From Persicaria tinctoria (Eukaryota > Streptophyta > Magnoliopsida > Caryophyllales > Polygonaceae): a DNA stretch of 64,000 bases. The translations under genes and the position numbers were made by a program. This document shows, in pieces, positions 31,840 through 43,278 of this stretch. The stretch spans positions 17,380,688-17,444,687 of the forward strand of contig JBANSL010000013.1 in the NCBI GenBank assembly GCA_037127255.1, in the 5' to 3' direction. The notes beneath the pieces are model-generated. The model was not told the DNA's origin and did not search any database. It saw nothing but the letters and a program-made list of their open reading frames with translations. How positions within the stretch are numbered: the first letter of the stretch is position 1; every line of letters starts with the position of its first letter.

Positions 31840-32853
31840 GAGGGACAACTTACCATGCCCAAAAAACAATGAGAGATGAAAGAATGGGCTCAAATCCACT
31901 TCAAAAGTTCTCACGTACTCTTCTTGACCTCATAAGGTAGAGGAAAGAGTAAGGAACAAGTGAAAACAAACGGGGAAGAAAACGAAGTTAAAACAAGGGA
32001 GAACGAAGGATTTTACCGAGTCGACACTAGATCTGGGTGCTGAACTCACGGCGGCGAAAACACTGTTCGCGGAGGCGAAGATGAACTCGCGGCGGTGAAC
32101 ATGAACTAGAGGCGGCAAAAACGAGTTTCTTCTTCTGGGTTCATACTCGCGGCGGCGAAATCCCCCAGAATTATCTATTTTCGATAGAAACGACCTTCTA
32201 AATCTGATTTTTGGGTTATTTTTGTGAGAGGGGATCTTCTTGAGGGAGTTTTGAGGCTATTTAGGTTATGAGAAAAAAGAAATGAGAGATGAGAGGAGGG
32301 AGAGATGGATCAAAGGGGATAAAGGTGAGGTTTTTGGCTTTTGGGTTTTGATCTTCAATTTCTTGGGATGCTAGGGTTTCTTTTTTGTGGTGGCTCAAAA
32401 TTTTAGGGTTGGAGATCCATTTAGGGATTGATGAGCATTTATATAGGAGAGGCCAAAGGCTCCTCTAGGGTTTCATGGGCTAGAGGACAAAATACTTAAG
32501 GAGGAGAGAGAAAGAGAGAGAGGGAGAGAGAGTGTGTGTGTGTGTGTCTTGCGTGAGGGAGGATGAAAGAGAGTGATGAGTGATTCCGCTCTTTCGACCT
32601 TGAATCCGACATCCCATTCCAACATCCGACATCTCGAAATCCCATATTTTAAAAATCCGATCGGAAATTCAAATTCATTTCAAACGACTTTCAAAATCCT
32701 CAAAATCGAAATCCGATAGATAAGGTTTAGAATCCGTCAAATTGAAATTTAAAAACATTTCGGGATATTTTCCAAGGACTTTCCAAAACATGCTCGAGGA
32801 CGGGTTTTCCGAAAACATTCCTATTTTGGAAATTCTAAAATCCAGTCTTTACA
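31840..32853 (-). mobile_element. Probable LTR fragment (minus strand)
   Basis: Read on the minus strand it starts TGTAAAGACTGGATTTT, close to the TGTAAAGGCTCGGATTTT start of the LTR at 49105. A repeated GGCGGCGAA/CTCGCGG phrase lies at 32040-32160 and a GT run at 32531-32546. The sequence before the hAT element (30530-30773) probably belongs to the same LTR. No partner LTR was found. Confidence 0.4.
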
Positions 32854-32915
32854 AATTGTTCCAATGGAAGTGAGAAAGAAAGCCTAGCACATTGACAATT
32901 AACTGAATACATTAA

Positions 32916-33576
32916 GGGATCATTTGGTACAAGCATGCAAGGTAAATGGACTGGAACCAAATTTTGTATAGGAAAATATATCTAGATAAGAGAAGAATGC
33001 TATTTTTGTATGAAAAATAAGATAGGAGGCGTAATAATTGTTGGAATGTGGTTGTCCTACATTAGTAATATTGAGATTGCTTGAACAACGTATAAGGTTA
33101 GTGGACTACTTCTCTCATTGCCAATTGGTTTGGTATAAGTTGGAGGGAGGTCGTGTGTGCGAGTTCATATACGGGAGACTCGAACAACACATAAACCCAA
33201 TGGGGTTCCATCTCAAAACCAATTGGCAATGACCTCAAGTGCAATGGCTTTAGCCAACGGGGTTCCATCTCAAAACCAATTGGCAGTGAGAGGAGTAGCC
33301 CACTAACTTTATATGTTGTTCAAACAATCTCAATATTACCAATGTGGGACAACAATATTCCAACAATAATTAGAGGAATATAGGGGATATTCATATGGTT
33401 ACCCCTTTTTCAAATGAGTGATTGAAATAGGGAGGAACTTAACAAAACCAATTTGGTATGAAAAGTTGGGATGAGAGGGAAATGATTAAATTTTTCAAGA
33501 ATGTATCTTAAATTATAAATGGACTACATTCATTTACTTTCCCTTTACCTTTCCAAAATTTAAACCAAACGAGCCC
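32916..33576. mobile_element. Harbinger/Tourist-like MITE carrying a nested fold-back element
   Basis: The ends are GGGATCATTTGGTA and, reversed, GGGCTCGTTTGGTT, flanked by TAA on both sides (32913-32915 and 33577-33579). Confidence 0.72.
33037..33367. mobile_element. Fold-back MITE with arms of about 105 bp, nested in the Harbinger copy
   Basis: The left arm ATTGTTGGAATGTGGTTGTC and on pairs almost fully with the right arm through GCCAATTGGTTT. The centre has a direct repeat of GGGGTTCCATCTCAAAACCA. The exact target duplication is ambiguous because the junctions are AAT-rich. Confidence 0.75.
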
Positions 33577-33623
33577 TAACTCTGAATACATTATAAAGAA
33601 AGCCAATTATATGTTAGACTTAC

Positions 33624-34080
33624 CTCATAAATGCATTTGTAAGGTACCACGTGACAATACTCGTACACGAGTGCCATGTTTGCATGTTCATCACAATACC
33701 CGATTAGCGACACCAAATTTACATGATGAATCCTCGTCAAGAGTTCGGCTTGTCAATTTATCCATATTCATACAGTTTAACAACCAATTTGGATTTATCT
33801 AATTCACAGTGAGATTGATAATCCTATAAGAATCAATTAAGCCTTTGGATTATATTTGACTTGCCTCGGCACGAAATTGCTTCAGAGTGATTGTAGATGA
33901 CATATTATTCAATAACTTGACAGCCACCTAAGTACCATCTTGCAAGACACCATGATAAACCGTTCCAAATCCTCGTTTCCCAAGCACTTTTCGGAAATTA
34001 TCAGTGATCCTCACAATCTCTGAAGATTTGAACCGCTTGTTTTTTGGTTTAATGGATTCATCCACAAAGCTTTCTATATG
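33624..34080 (-). pseudogene. Receptor-like protein kinase fragment
   Basis: On the minus strand [19 protein letters not shown] is followed by [20 protein letters not shown] and VAVKLLNNMSS, the glycine loop and VAVK lysine of a plant receptor-like kinase (malectin/LRR type by the TVYHG phrase). A stop replaces the residue before VAVK. After an intron, [20 protein letters not shown] and VYEY correspond to subdomains IV-V, ending at a GT donor (33623-33622). The rest of the kinase is absent. Confidence 0.72.
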
Positions 34081-34164
34081 TTGAATCAAAACAACATGAC
34101 ATAACACATTAATATTACTAGAGTCGGGGATAAATTAACCGTATAGCTATTCTTAAAGACTCAC

Positions 34165-34519
34165 TCAAAAGGTTCTTTGATATCAAAGACTTGAGCCCTG
34201 CTCAGGTAATTCTTGGCGTAAGAATTATTAGAGATAGAGATAATTGGTAGATAATTTTGTCACAAAAGGACTATTTGTTGAAAGTGTATGAAAGGTATAA
34301 GACTTTGAATGCTAAACCCACTTTCATTCCCTTAGGAGGACATCTTGATCTAACCAGGCCAAGACCAAGATGCTCTACATAAGGAAGAAGATGAGCATAT
34401 GAAATCTATTCCTTATGATGCAGTTGTTGGATCACATACAGGTGTCATGATTTGCACAAGACGTGAACTTGCTTTTTCTATTAGTATCTTGAGTAGATAC
34501 ATGTATAACCCTTGCGATC
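34165..34519 (+). pseudogene. Copia polyprotein fragment, 5' part (reverse transcriptase/RNase H linker)
   Basis: ILGVRIIRDRDN, QKDYLLKVYERYKTLNAKP and PLGGHLDLT are readable with frameshifts; the frame then gives IPYDAVVGS and ICTR-ELAFSISILSRYMYN-type residues. This is the end of Ty1/copia reverse transcriptase. It continues at 39979 beyond the CACTA insertion. Confidence 0.7.
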
Positions 34520-36245
34520 CACTACTAGAATTGTCTTGATAGACGTCGGTTAAAAACCGATGTAAAACAAAAAAAAAATCGACGTGTTAGTGGGTGGTGT
34601 TAAAAATCCCAACTTTACCACATCGGTTTATAACCGATGTCTATAATGATTTATAACACCGTTTCTCTTTGTAATATCGACTTAAATGCATGAATATAAA
34701 TACATTTTGATAGATTCACCTCATGTTAAACCCTATTATTTTGCATTTCTAGTTATCTAAAGATATGTAGACCAATACAAAAGTTCACATTAACATCGAT
34801 ATTTTTTTCCAAAAACAATGTTGTAATATTTATTTACATCGGTTATATGTGGTTCATTTCATTTTTATTAACTTTCCCTTTGTATTTTGTCTTGTTATTT
34901 CGTTTAAAAAATAGTATACAACATTTCATATTTATAAAGACAATGTTATATGTATAGATTTAAATCGGTATATTTGAAAAAATTATGTCTAAAAAGATTA
35001 TAACATCGTTTTCTTTATCTATACCAATGTATAATTTCTCAAAAGACATCATTTTATTTTTTATTCTGTTGTGTTTCAATGCATTTTTAAATCACTTTTT
35101 ATTCTATTAAATGATGTGTCATTTTGTATTTGTATCAATTAATCGGTTACTTCTCAAATAATCAAAATAGGATCAAATCCATGATACATTATCCAAAATA
35201 GTCAAACACATATAATAAGGTGAAATACATCAATAATCGAATTATAAGTTTCTACTCTTTTACATAGTACCACAAAACAGATGTTCTCATGATGTCCCGA
35301 TACATACATGTAACATTGTCTTTCTACATATTCAATTAGATGCCTATATTCCTGTTCAGGAGGGATACGATGTGGCTAGTATCCCTATTCAGGAGCAATA
35401 AATCAAGCTGCCTTTTGTCTCCTCTTCCATGTCTTGTTTCTATACCATCACTATCTAGCAAAGACAAAAAAAAATGACAGATGCAGACTTTATCTCATGA
35501 TAGGAAATAACTCAAGAAACTTCAGTTGGCCATTTAAATATATTAATTCATCCAGGTCCTTCTCACCATTCACAACATACCGATCAACTTATAGATAGAA
35601 ATATTAGACTCAGCACAAGTATAGAACGAGATAAGAAGAAATGAGGTCAAACTGAAGCAAAAAGGAGAGAAAACATCAATAAGTTATATAACTTTCTTAA
35701 GTCAATACCAATGTTGATTTATACTTGCAGAATCAATTAAAAGGACATTATAATGTTCACACCAATCAATCACACAACAAAAAAAAAGATCAGTAAAGCA
35801 AGATAGCACCCAGAGATATTCAGAGTAACATACCCACATCCCTCAGGCAGCCAGGTGGTCAGGCTCGGAAAACATGTGTAAGCAACCAACCAAAAAATCA
35901 GCCAAAGCACTGGTGAGTACTTCTGTGCGGAGTAGTCCTCTTAATGTCGTTCTTCCAATCATAGCAGTTGCTGCTAGGAAGCTCGCAAAGACAGGTCGGG
36001 TACATCAATACTAGACGGATTAAAATCATGGTAAGAGCTGAGATAGAATCATTTTCCCTGCTGCGATTCCCTGGAAGAAGATAACAAGCCTTGTTACTTT
36101 ATCATGCATTATAAACTAGGAACAAATAAAAACACGACAGAAAAACATCATTACATGCTTTCTGCACAAGATAAAGGAAAATCAGTTTTAAAAAAATCAT
36201 CACATAAGAGCTTAACTTAATGGTGATTTCCTAGGTTCTTTTGAA

Positions 36246-36323
36246 TAATAAAAAGTCTTGTATCATTAATGGAAATGTTTTTCTACTCATAATAAAAAGT
36301 CTTGTATCATTAATGGAAATGTT
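36246..36323. repeat. 44-bp tandem duplication
   Basis: ATAAAAAGTCTTGTATCATT and the following 14 bases occur twice, 44 bp apart. Confidence 0.85.
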
Positions 36324-37439
36324 AATAACAACGAAATAGATACGCGCAGGTGCAATACTTGAAATAAGTCTAAGAAAATGCAAGGTAAAAAATAAATCCA
36401 CTGACAAGAAGATTTCCAGGTGCAATACGAGCAATGGCAGGAAACTGGAACGCCAAAAACTTCCACAGCAAAACAGCATGTATAATTATAATTGCATATT
36501 ATCCTAGGATAGATGGCAAAATGTATTTTCCCTCGGAAGATTTCCTCAATATGCAGTGATATATTGAAGACAATATTTATAGATGAAAGTTGCAAGGGCC
36601 ATTACCAATCATGTCAAAGAAAAGAAGAGAGGATGGAGTATTTATTGTCCTTTACACAAATAATTACTCATGGCGTGCATCATATTAAAATTATGAGAAA
36701 TTTCTAGAAACTTCCAATTCCAATTATATACTCCTATGTGTGCACTAATTCACAATGGGTAAAAACTGTCAAACTAGAACTAATGCCTACTTACTCACTT
36801 TGCAATCGACTTTCAAAAGATGGTTACCTGCTATACTAAAGCATATATGCCCCTTGGGAAACTACATCATCCAATTCAACTGCCACCACCTGACATATAT
36901 GAGAGCAAAACATGGATGAATACATTGAGGTTAGAAACCTTGTGATTGCAAGAGTCTTGAAAGATTGCATAAAGCTACATTCTCAAGTCTCAATCAATGT
37001 GCTATGCTGATTCTCAAAAGTAATTCATTTGGTTTCTACAGCAGAAACTATGGACCATCTTATAATAAAAAGCATACTAGACTAAGAAGCTTTTGTGCTT
37101 CTACAGCAGAAATTATTCACCATATATTAAGGAGACACATAAATGATAATCAATAGTAACAAATATTTGGTGCAAGAATGTCAGTAGAGGCATTTCAAGG
37201 GAGGGATGGATGGAGCAATTCAACAAGGCTGATTACAAGAATAATTCAAGATTCAATACAAGAATAATTCAAGAATAAAACCCTAATCTTAACCTTCATT
37301 TCAATTTCTGTTTCAAATTTGACTGGACTATACGACTACAATAAACAAGCAATTCAATACAAGAATAATTCAAGATTTCAAAACCTAAATAACATTAGGC
37401 AATAGGTGGAAAGTCAAGAGAGCCTTACTGGCACTTTGA

Positions 37440-38400
37440 TAGAGTACCGGGCAGGCACAAATTCGACTCTTCAAGAGTTTGAGGACTGCCACCAAGAGAA
37501 GGCCGAGGGTTGCTGGCTGCCGCACTGGAGAAGGCCGAGATTCAACAAGGTTGATTACTATTAGATGCTTCAACCAAGAGAAGGCCGATAAAAGTGAGAT
37601 CTAACCAGTTTGGTGGGCGTCGGGCAACCACGAGTTTTCGAAGAGTGAGATCTGAGAAAGAGAGAGAAGGGAACTGTCGATGGGAGAGAGGTGAAGTTTG
37701 ACGAAAGGAAAAAACCTAATTCCTAAATCGAAGATGACAGGGAGAAGGATAACTTGCAAAAATTAAACCTAAGGGGAATAGACAGAGATAAACCTACAGC
37801 GAGCGTAGAGATGACGGAGGCGTGGTCCGGCGAAGGTGGGAGGAACAGAGAAATCAGAGGCTTCAACGTCAGCGTTGGTGACTATCGAAGAAGAGAGAGT
37901 GTTTCAGAAGGATTGAGAACAAGTGCACGCAACCATAGACCGGGTTGCGGAGCCTCTCGGAGATCTTAGGTCGAAGGGGAAGAGATCTAAACCTGCAAAA
38001 AGGAAGAGAACGAGAGACGTGAGGAAGAAGAAGGGAGATATGAGATCAAGGGGAGAGGGAGATTAAGAGGACGAATAACCAATGGAGATGGAGGTCGAGT
38101 ACCATGGGAGGCGGAGGAACTTTGAAACAGATCAGGAATTGGGGAGGGTGGCAGACAACAGGCGCTGGTGGTGACGACGGGGGTTGCTGTGCTCTTCGGC
38201 AAGAGATAACTTATCAGTCAGATCTGGAGAGTGGGATGGGAGGAAGAGGTGGGGGATTTGGGGGAGGGTGGGTAGATCTGGTGGTGGCGAAGATCCCGAC
38301 GATGGAGAAGGAGGAGGAGGAAGTGCTCTAGCATGGCGGCTAGGGTCTGAAGAGAGGAACATGGCGGCTAGGGTCTGAAGAGAGGTAGTGTTAAGAGGGG
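37440..38400. other. Purine-rich gene-like DNA inside the CACTA element
   Basis: GA-rich sequence with several overlapping open frames on both strands and a 28-bp tandem duplication (CATGGCGGCTAGGGTCTGAA at 38332 and 38360). No protein recognised. Confidence 0.35.
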
Positions 38401-38429
38401 TTGTGTTGTCTGGAGAGAGGGTGATACGT

Positions 38430-39690
38430 TTGGAATCCCCGATCCTTCGCCTGTGGGCTTCAGATCAAGAACCACGCCGTATATTTGCTAAGATCTTGCA
38501 ATGCTCTTTGATATCTCCTGATTGGAACAAATCAAACAAGTAATTAGAATTTTGATTTAGCGACAGAATCGACACTTGGAAATTTCCAGCAATATGGATT
38601 AACAATAGCGACAGAAACAAAGGACAGCGAGAGAGAAGGGATCTGGGGTGCGCGGATCACTGGGCACACAGGCCTTCGGCCTCAGGGTGTGCGGAAGCAG
38701 GCGCGCGGAACTCCTTCGCTGGAAGCGAGGTGACAGCGAGCGCGGGCGAGCGCGCAAGGGAGCGCGCGCGTAAGTCCTGGGCGCTGGCGAGCACTGATCG
38801 CGGGAGAGATCAACGAGGCTGGGCGAGACGCGGGCGAGGCCGAGGGCGCCTTGCGCGCTGGAAGCGCCTGGGCGGGAGCGACGCCAAGAGCCTGGCTTTC
38901 CTTGTTGCGACGGATCTGTTTTTAGGGTTTGTGTTTGGTTTAGGGTTGCCGAGTGAAATCAAGGTGATGGTGATGTTTGTGATTGCCGAAAACAATAAGA
39001 ACATAAAGCTTTGGGATTGATAATCGAAGAACCCTTAATCCATAAAGGGTTTCTTCAATTCTATTTCAATCTGATTAAATCAAAGTGCATAACATGAATT
39101 TATAGGAAAACTATGAGAGATCTAACCAATCTTTCCTTGCAAAGGAAAGGGGTTTGGATAGATTAATTCTATCTAAAGATAAATGAAATAACTTTAAGAT
39201 AAATAATTCCTAAGAAGATAGATATTCAATAACTTGGTGGCTAAGTAATATATCTAGAAGAGATATAATTAATTTCCACCTTATTTAACTAATTGCATAA
39301 AATCACAAATTAATTAAATAACTAATGTAACTCGGCCCACAAGAGATCACTCGGCCAAGGCTTCCTCTTCACTCGACATTCCCTTGATCCACTCGGCCGA
39401 GTGCTTCCATGGAGATGCCGAGTCATGATGAGTCATGGGGGATGCTGACGAGTCTTCATGAGCTCTGAGTGTGGACGCAAGCTTACTTCTGGTGCTGGTG
39501 GTGTAACCTTGAGCCAAGTGATCCACGGTGGCCTAAACCCTTGCTCTAAAGTTCCATGGTGACAGACAAGAAAGGCCTTAGTTGCATTTTGAATATTCTT
39601 GGCCCTTGCACGAGTGACAGGGCCATCAAATGGAACCTTCATGTTGTCCTCAATGTCACCAGGAGTCATCGATAATTGCACGGCATCAGA
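38430..39690 (-). mobile_element. Gypsy-type LTR retrotransposon 3' fragment inside the CACTA element
   Basis: The minus-strand frame 39681-39433 contains VPFDGPVTRARAKNIQNATK, the C-terminal signature of Ty3/gypsy polyproteins. The following sequence (39430-38430) would be the 3' region and LTR; it includes a very GC-rich part at 38640-38900. Confidence 0.55.
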
Positions 39691-39978
39691 GGGAGAGTTC
39701 CCAAAATTATTTCAACATATTTGAGAGGGTTTTCGATTTTTTTCTAAGTGTTGGGAAATTTGAGATGAGCGGGATTTGACTTAGTTTAGATTTCAATCTC
39801 GCGCCTTGCTTTTTTTTTTTCAAAAATCACTTCTCACATCGGTCAACAAAATAAGATGATATCTATTTTGTTTTCAACATAAAAAATTTACAAACGGATG
39901 TTAAAAATCTATTTAACATCATGCGTTTTTTATACTGATGTTAATCACCCGATGTCTATGAACATAATTCTAGTAGTG

Positions 39979-40497
39979 AGCATTAGGCTACTATGAAGTA
40001 TTTATTGAGATATGTTTCAGGTACATTAGGATATGGTCTCATTTATGGTAAGTATTCATCCAATTCTAATCCATTTGATTATGTTGATGTTGACTTTGAT
40101 AGCAATAGAGACAATAGGAAGTCTACAACCTCCTACATCCTTACCTAGCATGGGAACTGCATATCCTGTAAGACGCAACAACAAGGTATAATGGTTGCTT
40201 TATCCTCAATTAAGGCGTAATACATAGCCATTGTTGAGGCCTCCAAGGAAGCAATCTGGCTTCAAGGTATCCTTGGTGAGATTGGAAGGAAGCATTATGT
40301 GTCTGTGTTGCACATCAATAGTTAGAGTGCAATCTATTTGTGCAAAGATCTTGTCTATCATGAGAGGACCAAATAGATGTCCGATATCACTTTATTATGG
40401 ATAAATTAAGTGCAAAAAGTGTTCTATATATTGATTAAAAAAATTGATGGAAAGAAAAACCCAGCTGATTTTGGAACCAAAACTATGACAATTGACA
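39979..40497 (+). pseudogene. Copia polyprotein fragment, 3' part (RNase H)
   Basis: The readable sequence is ATMKYLLRYVSGTLGYGLIY, then YVDVDFDSNRDNRKSTTSYI, ASKEAIWLQGILGEI, HERTK and KKNPADFGTKTM, with several stops, including TAG in place of the Trp codon before ATMKYLL. This is the Ty1/copia RNase H and C-terminus, continuing 34165-34519. Confidence 0.82.
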
Positions 40498-40597
40498 AGC
40501 ACTAGTAGAAAAAACACATGTTAGCATGTACATTATAATTAAGATAGCTCGGATATAGGAGAAATAGGATCCGTGCATCAGAGTGGTGTGATAATAG

Positions 40598-43262
40598 GTA
40601 TAAAGGCCGGAACTAAAAACACATACCCGGGTTATTAGAGTACAAAACAAGGTAGTCTAAAAGAAATTTGTACTCTTGTTCCCCTTCCACCTTACATTTC
40701 TGCAATCAGTAGGAGCAGCTTTCCCCCTTGTGCTCTTGCCTACAACTCCCTGCATTAGGATTCAGAAGATTCCCTCATTTCCCCTTTGATTTGTTTGCTT
40801 CCACCTTGCAGACTGTTCAACAAATCAGACCCTCTCCTTTTTCCTTTTGACTTCAAATCTGCAAACCCCAACACAAAATCTCCTCTTTTCATCCTCTTTC
40901 CCTCCTTTGTGTTGCCGAGAGTTTCACCAACCTCTCTCACCTCATTGTCCTGATTAGTGAACACCACCCACAGAACCACCCCTGCCTCCCCTGCATTCAC
41001 CATTGCCGAACACCATCACCATCTTCGATGCGCTCTCCGAGCCAGCACCACTGAGAGCCCGCCTCCGCCGTTGCTTTCGAAATTCCAAGCAGCAGCAACA
41101 TCCACCTCTATCTTTCCCTTGCGCGTCGACGAGCACCCAGGTGCAGCCAGGCAACACCGGAGCGAGGGCGAGTTCCTCGATGCCCTGTCTTTCGATTCAA
41201 CCCCGAGTAAGCTTCCTCTTCCTCCTCACTTCCAAACGGAGGAAAGGCTCCTCTTTTAACCTCCCTCTCACCTTCCTAGGCGAATCCCGACGAAGAACCA
41301 TCTCCGACGCGCCCCCGAGCTCCTTTTTCCGGCAAAATCGTTCGACCTTCCCGGGCTCGAAAAAAACCCTCGGTGAGCACCCTCCTTCTCCTCCCTTCTG
41401 TCGATTCTATGTCCTGTGGTGTCGGGAACGGGCGGCCGGAGCTCCGCCATCGCCGGCAGGAGGCCCTCCCTTCTCCTTCCTTTTCCGGTGTGTATCGGTT
41501 GTGTAATCAGGAGGAAGATGAACAGTAATTCATCTAACCCGGTTTTGTTTTAGAAATGGGTTCGGATCGGATATTTCTATTAGTAAACCGGTTTCCTAAG
41601 ATCCGGATTTGAGAAATGCATTGGGCCTTTTCTTTCTCCCATGGGCCTAAAATTCACTATAATTCATTTTGAATGAAAAAAAGGGGGATTTTAAGACAAA
41701 TGTATTTTGATATAAAATATATTTAATAAATGGAATATAAAATATTATATGATATTATTAATGTGTTTAAAAATAAAATATTATTATTTGGATTTAAAGT
41801 TATAAAATCATTATGGTGATTTAAAATATTATATTATTGGACTTGGATTTTAAAAGAGAATTTGGAAAAGGTTTTAAAGGTTGGAATTGATTTGATAAAT
41901 GGAGATTGATTTAATAAATTTAAAAAGAGGAATTTTGGAGATATACTAACCTTGTCGGATTTGTCTTGAAATAATAATAAATAAGTTGATGAAAGGGTAA
42001 TGTTTTATAAATGAATTTTTTGGATGATTTGAGAAAACGTTTTGAACGGTAATTTGGTCTAACTTGATGTTTTCAAAAGAGTTTTGGACATTTTGGGAAA
42101 ATGACTTACCTTGCCTAACTTGGTGAATAAACTTGATGAGTTGTGTGTGATATTATATGCTTTAAGTAACATTAGAAGTATACTTATTTATATTACTTAT
42201 ATACGTGTTAGGTGATCATCTGTGACATGTTGGCTTTCTATACCTAGTTGTTGCCTTTTGTTGTTCTGCACTTCCAGGTGAGTTCCTATATGAGCTCAGT
42301 CAGATTCGAAAAGAGATCTCCCTGCTTGTAGCCATGTGCATACTAGGTGCTTGCATTCATAATAAAGCATGCCATGTAGTATCCTGCTAGGATTGCACTC
42401 ATGATTGAGCATTCGTTTACTCATTGCTTTTGTAAACAGAACGGCCGTTATCTGTGAAGTAACTAGAGTCATTGCTAGGGTTATAGGACGACCTAGTCTC
42501 ATCGGGTCCCGTCCTGAGTCAATCGAGTCATGAACTTCCTTATATTATGAGATGCCTGCGGGCTTTATTGTGGATACGGGTTGGGCATGCGTGCCACCCG
42601 ATTATATGGAATGCATTCACGAGCTGGCCAGTCTCCGCCCTATCGGAAGAGGGTGGAGGTAGGAGAGGGATATACCACTTGGTATTCGGTGCTAAGGCCT
42701 TATTATATTTATGCACTTGATCTTAGGACCATGCTAGTGTGTTAATATTCCGCCTTGCATCTAGAAGCATCTTTATTAGGACTAGTGTATGTATATGTTT
42801 GCTTGTTTGGGACTATATTGCGTAGGGCTTCGATCTGACACCGCCCCGCATACATTTTTTTTAGGTTTGTTTTGCAGCATGATTATTCCTTGTTTCCGCG
42901 ACGTGGGAACTCTCTTGGGCGATCTCAAAGAAATGGTTTAACTCCACTAACATTGTATATTAAATTTCGATAAATACGCTTATTGATTTGGTTTTGACTC
43001 GGCTCTGCCGTGTCACCCTCTTGTATTACACCTTGATTCTACTATTTGCATGACTGTTGGTTTTCCACGCTTAGACTTATGACAGATACAGGGGACTTCC
43101 CCGGGGATTCCAACGATCCCTTCGAATTTTGGGTATGAAATCCCACTTTAAAATGTTAGGATAGAATTTCAAACCTTCAACCTGTACTCGGGGCGCAAGA
43201 TCCTAACGAGGGGTTTCATCCCTCGAAACGTAACCCGGGAATCATAATCCCGGGCCGTTACA
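40598..43262 (+). repeat. 5' LTR
   Basis: It ends GGGCCGTTACA like the 3' LTR. From 40669 on it aligns with 49192 onward. Its first 70 bases are diverged (TATAAAGGCCGG versus TGTAAAGGCTCGG) and contain an inverted 33-bp segment. Confidence 0.85.
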
Positions 43263-43266
43263 AAGA

Positions 43267-43278
43267 TGGTATCAGAGC
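43267..43278 (+). promoter_or_regulatory. Primer binding site (initiator tRNA-Met type)
   Basis: TGGTATCAGAGC starts four bases after the LTR end, the common plant primer site complementary to the 3' end of initiator tRNA-Met. Confidence 0.85.

Larger units (their letters stand above)
34520..39978. mobile_element. CACTA (En/Spm) element, non-autonomous, inserted in the copia remnant
   Basis: It starts CACTACTAGAATTGTC and ends GACAT-free AATTCTAGTAGTG, an inverted CACTACTAGAATT. Subterminal regions carry many ACATCGGTT / AACCGATGT motifs in both orientations (34545-35020 and 39835-39955). Copia coding runs up to one end and resumes at the other. The flanking triplets ATC and AGC do not match fully. 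No TNP2-type transposase was found in 5.46 kb, so the copy is non-autonomous; the interior holds other elements and non-coding DNA. Confidence 0.82.

Noticed and set aside
40500..40520. CACTAGTAGAAAAAACAC as the start of another CACTA element
   Set aside because: No matching inverted end was found downstream, and the sequence runs within 100 bp into the LTR element; left as an isolated resemblance.
41003..41506. 167-codon open frame in the 5' LTR, with a similar 187-codon frame at 49480-50043 in the 3' LTR
   Set aside because: Both are copies of one LTR region. The frames differ by indels, overlap equally long frames on the other strand and match no retroelement protein, so they reflect GC-rich composition.
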